Shown piece by piece: positions 20,954 through 25,700 of a DNA stretch of 25,700 nt; position 1 is the first letter of the stretch; every line of letters starts with the position of its first letter. Below the pieces are notes generated by a model. That model had not been told where the DNA came from, ran no database searches, and was given only the letters and a program-made list of their open reading frames with translations. A program made the translations under genes and the position numbers. Source of the stretch: Liolophura sinensis. Lineage: Eukaryota; Mollusca; Polyplacophora; Chitonida; Chitonidae. The stretch spans positions 1 to 25,700 of the forward strand of contig NW_027018447.1 of the NCBI RefSeq assembly GCF_032854445.1. Reading direction: 5' to 3'.

Positions 20954-23152
20954 ATGATGTCAAGATCACGTGCCCAGCAACGGCTCTTACTCCATGGAAA
21001 CCAAGGAAATTTGCAATTTTTCAACAGCTGGAGATGCCTGGCCCAATTGCGCATCCTTTGGCACCTTATTGATGTGGGTCAGTGTTCAATTGTACTTTTT
21101 ACAGCGGATTGTATCAAGTACCTTGTGTTTTTTTTATATACAAATGGTGTGGTTTTTCTACATGTAGATAAAGACATTGAGTTTGTCTTCGACTTAGAAG
21201 TAAGACATTTGCTGGGTGAGTTAAATGGGCTTGGCCCAAAGATTTGACGTCGTCTGGGCTACCGAAGGGCACATAACTTATAATGAAAAGTTGAATATAG
21301 TAATAACCAGTCGCGATTGTACATAGTTAATGTAGCAGATTTCAATTCGCAAAAAGACAAGGCAAAAATCCAAAAGTGGAAAAACTGTTCCAATGCTGCT
21401 GGTAAGAGGCTAATCCGACGTATTTTGTGACGAGAAATCGAATGGTGCAAACCGCGTTGCTCTCCGACCAATACTTTTGGCTGTAGCCACAAATGAATAA
21501 TCAATGATGTCAAGATCACGTGCCCAGCAACGGCTCTTACTCCATGGAAACCAAGGAAATTTGCAATTTTTCAACAGCTGGAGATGCCTGGCCCAATTGC
21601 GCATCCTTTGGCACCTTATTGATGTGGGTCAGTGTTTAATTGTACTTTTTACAGCGGGTTGTATCAAGTACCTTGTGTTTTTTTATATACAAATGGTGTG
21701 GTTTTTCTACATGTAGATAAAGACATTGAGTTTGTCTTCGACTTAGAAGTAAGACATTTGCTGGGTGAGTTAAATGGGCTTGGCCCAAAGATTTGACGTC
21801 GTCTGGGCTACCGAAGGGCACATAACTTATAATGAAAAGTTGAATATAGTAATGACCAGTCGCGATTGTACATAGTTAATGTAGCCGATTTCAATTCGCA
21901 AAAAGACCAGGCAAAAATCCAAAAGTGGAAAAACTGTTCCAATGCTGCTGGTAAGAGGCTAATCCGACGTATTTTGTGACGAGAAATCGAATGGTGCAAA
22001 CCGCGTTGCTCTCCGACCAATACTTTTGGCTGTAGCCACAAATGAATAATCAATGATGTCAAGATCACGTGCCCAGCAACGGCTCTTACTCCATGGAAAC
22101 CAAGGAAATTTGCAATTTTTCAACAGCTGGAGATGCCTGGCCCAATTGCGCATCCTTTGGCACCTATTGATGTGGGTCAGTGTTCAATTGTACTTTTTAC
22201 AGCGGGGTTGTATCAAGTACCTTGTGTTTTTTTATATAACAAATGGTGTGGTTTTTCTACATGTAGATAAAGACATTGAGTTTGTCTTCGACTTAGAAGT
22301 AAGACATTTGCTGGGTGAGTTAAATGGGCTTGGCCCAAAGATTTGACGTCGTCTGGGCTACCGAAGGGCACAGAACTTATAATGAAATGTTGAATATAGT
22401 AATGACCAGTCGCGATTGTACATAGTTAATGTAGCCGATTTCAATTAGCAAAATGACCAGGCAAAAATCCAAAAGTGGAAAACTGTTCCAATGCTGCTGG
22501 TAAGAGGCTAATCCGACGTATTTTGTGACGAGAAATCGAATGGTGCAACCGCGTTGCTCTCCGACCAATACTTTTGGCTGTAGCCACAAATGAATAATCA
22601 ATGATGTCAAGATCACGTGCCCAGCAACGGCTCTTACTCCATGGAAACCAAGGAAATTTGCAATTTTTCAACAGCTGGAGATGCCTGGCCCAATTGCGCA
22701 TCCTTTGGCACCTTATTGATGTGGGTCAGTGTTCAATTGTACTTTTTACAGCGGATTGTATCAAGTACTCTTTTGTTTTTTTTACATACAAATGGTGGGG
22801 TTTTTCTACATGTAGATAAAGACATTGAGTTTGTCTTCGACTTAGAAGTAAGACATTTGTTGGGTTAGTTAAATGGGCTTGGCCCAAAGATTTGACGTCG
22901 TCTGGGCTACCGAAGGGCACATTAACTCATTATGAAAAGTTGAATATAGTAATGACCAGTCGCGATTGTACATAGTTAATGTAGCCGATTTCAATTAGCA
23001 AAAAGACCAGGCAAAAATCCAAAAGTAGAAAAACTGTTCCAATGCTGCTGGTAAGAGGCTAATCCGACGTATTTTGTGACGAGAAATCGAATGGTGCAAA
23101 CCGCGTTGCTCTCCGACCAATACTTTTGGCTGTAGCCACTAATGAATAATCA
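20954..23152 (+). repeat. Units 39-42: second copy of block 33-36
   Basis: Copy 39 has AATAACCAG, GTAGCAGATT and GACAAGG. Copy 40 is TTTAATTG/GGGTTG. Copy 41 is GGGTTG/CAGAACTT. Copy 42 has ACATAC, GGTGGGG and a disrupted ATTAACTCATTATG. The order matches copies 33-36 at an offset of about 3298 bp. From copy 41 on, one-base indels rise: CACCTATTG, GCGGGGTTG, ATATAACAAA, GTGGAAAACTG, GTGCAACCGC, GTACTCTTTTG. Confidence 0.85.
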
Positions 23153-25354
23153 ATGATGTCAAGATCACGTGCCCAGCAACGGCTCTTACTCCATGGAAAT
23201 CATAGAAATTTGCAATTTTTTCAACAGCTGGAGATGCCTGGCCCAATTGCGTATCTTTTGGCACCTTATTGATGTGGGTCAGTGTTCAATTGTACTTTTT
23301 ACAGCGGACTGTATCAAGTACCTTGTGTTTTTTTATATACAAATGGTGTGGTTTTTCTACATGTAGATAAAGACATTGAGTTTGTCTTCGACTTAGAAGT
23401 AAGACATTTGCTGGGTGAGTTAAATGGGCTTGGCCCAAAGATTTGACGTCGTCTGGGCTACCGAAGGGCACATAACTTATAATGAAAAGTTGAATATAGT
23501 AATAACCAGTCGCGATTGTACATAGTTAATGTAGCAGATTTCAATTCGCAAAAAGACAAGGCAAAAATCCAAAAGTGGAAAAACTGTTCCAATGCTGCTG
23601 GTAAGAGGCTAATCCGACGTATTTTGTGACGAGAAATCGAATGGTGCAAACCGCGTTGCTCTCCGACCAATACTTTTGGCTGTAGCCACAAATGAATAAT
23701 CAATGATGTCAAGATCACGTGCCCAGCAACGGCTCTTACTCCATGGAAACCAAGGAAATTTGCAATTTTTCAACAGCTGGAGATGCCTGGCCAATTGCGC
23801 ATCCTTTGGCACCTTATTGATGTGGGTCAGTGTTTAATTGTACTTTTTACAGCGGGTTTGTATCAAGTACCTTGTGTTTTTTTATATACAAATGGTGTGG
23901 TTTTTCTACATGTAGATAAAGACATTGAGTTTGTCTTCGACTTAGATATAAGACATTTGCTGGGTGAGTTAAATGGGCTTGGCCCAAAGATTTGACGTCG
24001 TCTGGGCTACCGAAGGGCACATAACTTATAATGAAAAGTTGAATATAGTAATGACCAGTCGCGATTGTACATAGTTAATGTAGCCGATTTCAATTCGCAA
24101 AAAGACCAGGCAAAAATCCAAAAGTGGAAAAACTGTTCCAATGCTGCTGGTAAGAGGCTAATCCGACGTATTTTGTGACGAGAAATCGAATGGTGCAAAC
24201 CGCGTTGCTCTCCGACCAATACTTTTGGCTGTAGCCACAAATGAATAATCAATGATGTCAAGATCACGTGCCCAGGCAACGGCTCTTACTCCATGGAAAC
24301 CAAGGAAATTTTGCAATTTTCAACAGCTGGAGATGCCTGGCCCAATTGCGCATCCTTTGGCACCTTATTGATGTGGGTCAGTGTTCAATTGTACTTTTTA
24401 CAGCGGACTGTATCAAGTACCTTGTGTTTTTTTTTATATACAAATGGTGTGGTTTTTCTACATGTAGATAAAGACATTGAGTTTGTCTTCGACTTAGAAG
24501 TAAGACATTTGCTGGGTGAGTTAAATGGGCTTGGCCCAAAGATTTGACGTCGTCTGGGCTACCGAAGGGCACATAACTTATAATGAAATGTTGAATATAG
24601 TAATGACCAGTCGCGATTGTACATAGTTAATGTAGCCGATTTCAATTAGCAAAATGACCAGGCAAAAAATCCAAAAGTGGAAAAAACTGTTCCAATGCTG
24701 CGTGGTAAGAGGCTAATCCGACGTATTTTGTGACGAGAAATCGAATGGTGCAAACCGCGTTGCTCTCCGACCAATACTTTTGGCTGTAGCCACAAATGAA
24801 TAATCAATGATGTCAAGATCACGTGCCCAGCAACGGCTCTTACTCCATGGAAACCATAGAAATTTGCAATTTTTCAACAGCTGGAGATGCCTGGCCAATT
24901 GCGCATCTTTTGGCACCTTATTGATGTGGGTCAGTGTTCAATTGTACTTTTTACAGCGGACTGTATCAAGTACCTTGTGTTTTTTTATATACAAATGGTG
25001 TGGTTTTTTCTACATGTAGATAAAGACATTGAGTTTGTCTTCGACTTAGAAGTAAGACATTGCTGGGTGAGTTAAATGGGCTTGGCCCAAAGATTTGACG
25101 TCGTCTGGGGTACCGAAGGGCACAGAATTATAATGAAATGTTGAATATAGTAATGACCAGTCGCGATTGTACATAGTTAATGTAGCCGATTTCAATTAGC
25201 AAAATGACCAGGCAAAAAATCCAAAAGTGGAAAAACTGTTCCAATGCTGCTGGTAAGAGGCTAATCCGACGTATTTTGTGACGAGAAATCGAATGGTGCA
25301 AACCGCGTTGCTCTCCGACCAATACTTTTGGCTGTAGCCACAAATGAATAATCA
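23153..25354 (+). repeat. Units 43-46: indel-rich copies
   Basis: Copies 43 and 44 repeat the AATAACCAG/GTAGCAGATT/GACAAGG then TTTAATTG order of copies 30-31 and 39-40. Copies 43 and 46 carry the ATAG state and 43, 45 and 46 carry GCGGACTG. Private indels are dense, for example GGCCAATTG, GGGTTTGT, CCAGGCAAC, GCTGCGTGG and GACATTGCTGG. Unit lengths here run from 548 to 555. The start of copy 43 is preceded by CACTAATGAAT instead of CACAAATGAAT. Confidence 0.85.
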
Positions 25355-25700
25355 ATGATGTCAAGATCACGTGCCCAGCAACGGCTCTTACTCCATGGAA
25401 ACCAAGGAAATTTGCAATTTTTTCAACAGCTGGAGATGCCTGGCCCAATTGCGCATCCTTTGGCACCTTATTGATGTGGGTCAGTGTTCAATTGTACTTT
25501 TTACAGCGGATTGTATCAAGTACCTTGTGTTTTTTTTATATACAAATGGTGTGGTTTTTCTACATGTAGATAAAGACATTGAGTTTGTCTTCGACTTAGA
25601 AGTGAGACATTTGCTGGGTGAGTTAAATGGGCTTGGCCCAAAGATTTGACGTCGTCTGGGCTACCGAAGGGCACAGAACTTATAATGAAATGTTGAATAT
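25355..25700 (+). repeat. Partial satellite unit at right edge
   Basis: The first 346 bases of another unit are present, with GCGGATTG, CCTTGTG, GAAGTGAGAC and CAGAACTT, one extra T in the core run near 25417, and no sign of a flank. The array continues to the right of the window. Confidence 0.95.

Larger units (their letters stand above)
1..25700 (+). repeat. Tandem satellite array, ~550-bp unit, 46.7 copies
   Basis: One head-to-tail array fills the window. Unit starts (landmark ATGATGTC) are 66, 616, 1165, 1714, 2261, 2812, 3362, 3912, 4461, 5010, 5560, 6109, 6659, 7209, 7759, 8308, 8858, 9409, 9960, 10510, 11060, 11610, 12160, 12710, 13261, 13811, 14360, 14910, 15459, 16006, 16556, 17104, 17654, 18205, 18754, 19304, 19854, 20404, 20954, 21504, 22053, 22601, 23153, 23703, 24252, 24807 and 25355. 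Below these are copies 1 to 47. Most spacings are 549-551. Copies differ by a few substitutions and one-base indels, and none is inverted or interrupted. Single CACGTG, CCATGG, CAGCTG and GACGTC sites per unit predict a 550-bp ladder with PmlI, NcoI, PvuII or AatII. Such a homogeneous, gene-free array is typical of eukaryotic satellite DNA. The strand given is arbitrary, and I do not recognise the family. Confidence 0.97.

Noticed and set aside
1-25700. CRISPR array
   Set aside because: The repeating unit is 550 bp with no alternation of short identical repeats and unique spacers.
1-25700. rDNA spacer, 5S rRNA or snRNA tandem cluster
   Set aside because: I searched the unit by eye on both strands for recognisable 5S, U1, U2, U5 and U6 segments and known spliced leaders and found none.
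1-25700. Transposon or integron-like array
   Set aside because: No transposase, terminal inverted repeats, target-site duplications or unit-specific cassettes; the whole unit repeats.

Overview
The whole window is one uninterrupted head-to-tail tandem array of a satellite-like repeat with a unit of about 550 bp. Measured from a fixed landmark (the ATGATGTC that begins each unit as I phased it), 47 unit starts lie between 66 and 25355. The mean spacing is 549.8 bp, with a range of 547 to 555. All copies are in the same orientation. The window opens in the last 65 bases of one unit and closes 346 bases into another, so neither end of the array is visible. I find no protein-coding gene, rRNA, tRNA, CRISPR array, transposon or unique spacer.

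The organism is most likely a eukaryote, because tens of kilobases of near-identical half-kilobase repeats without genes is the signature of centromeric, pericentromeric or subtelomeric satellite DNA. I do not recognise the family and cannot name the species. One unit counted by hand (9961-10509) is about 41% G+C and has 18 CpG dinucleotides, roughly three quarters or more of the number expected by chance. That argues mildly against long exposure to heavy CpG methylation.

Layout: the copies differ by a limited set of recurring variants that mark subtypes. Subtypes are not ordered in a simple fixed higher-order repeat. Runs of two to six units recur as blocks at different offsets: 66-868 matches 3362-4166 at 3296 bp; about 4960-7660 matches 11010-13120 at 6050 bp with one extra unit; 13811-15458 matches 18205-19853 at about 4394 bp, which in turn matches 21504-23152 at about 3298 bp. 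This is what repeated unequal exchange or segmental amplification would leave. Single-base insertions and deletions are sparse in the middle and concentrate in about 1200-2280 and especially 22140-25420.

Within the unit, about 250 bp (10391-10642 in the reference) is nearly invariant and contains CACGTG, CCATGG and CAGCTG. The other 300 bp carries most subtype variants, a poly-T tract, a 12-bp perfect palindrome and a short GC-rich hairpin. The many short open frames are by-products of repetition on both strands and are not annotated as genes.
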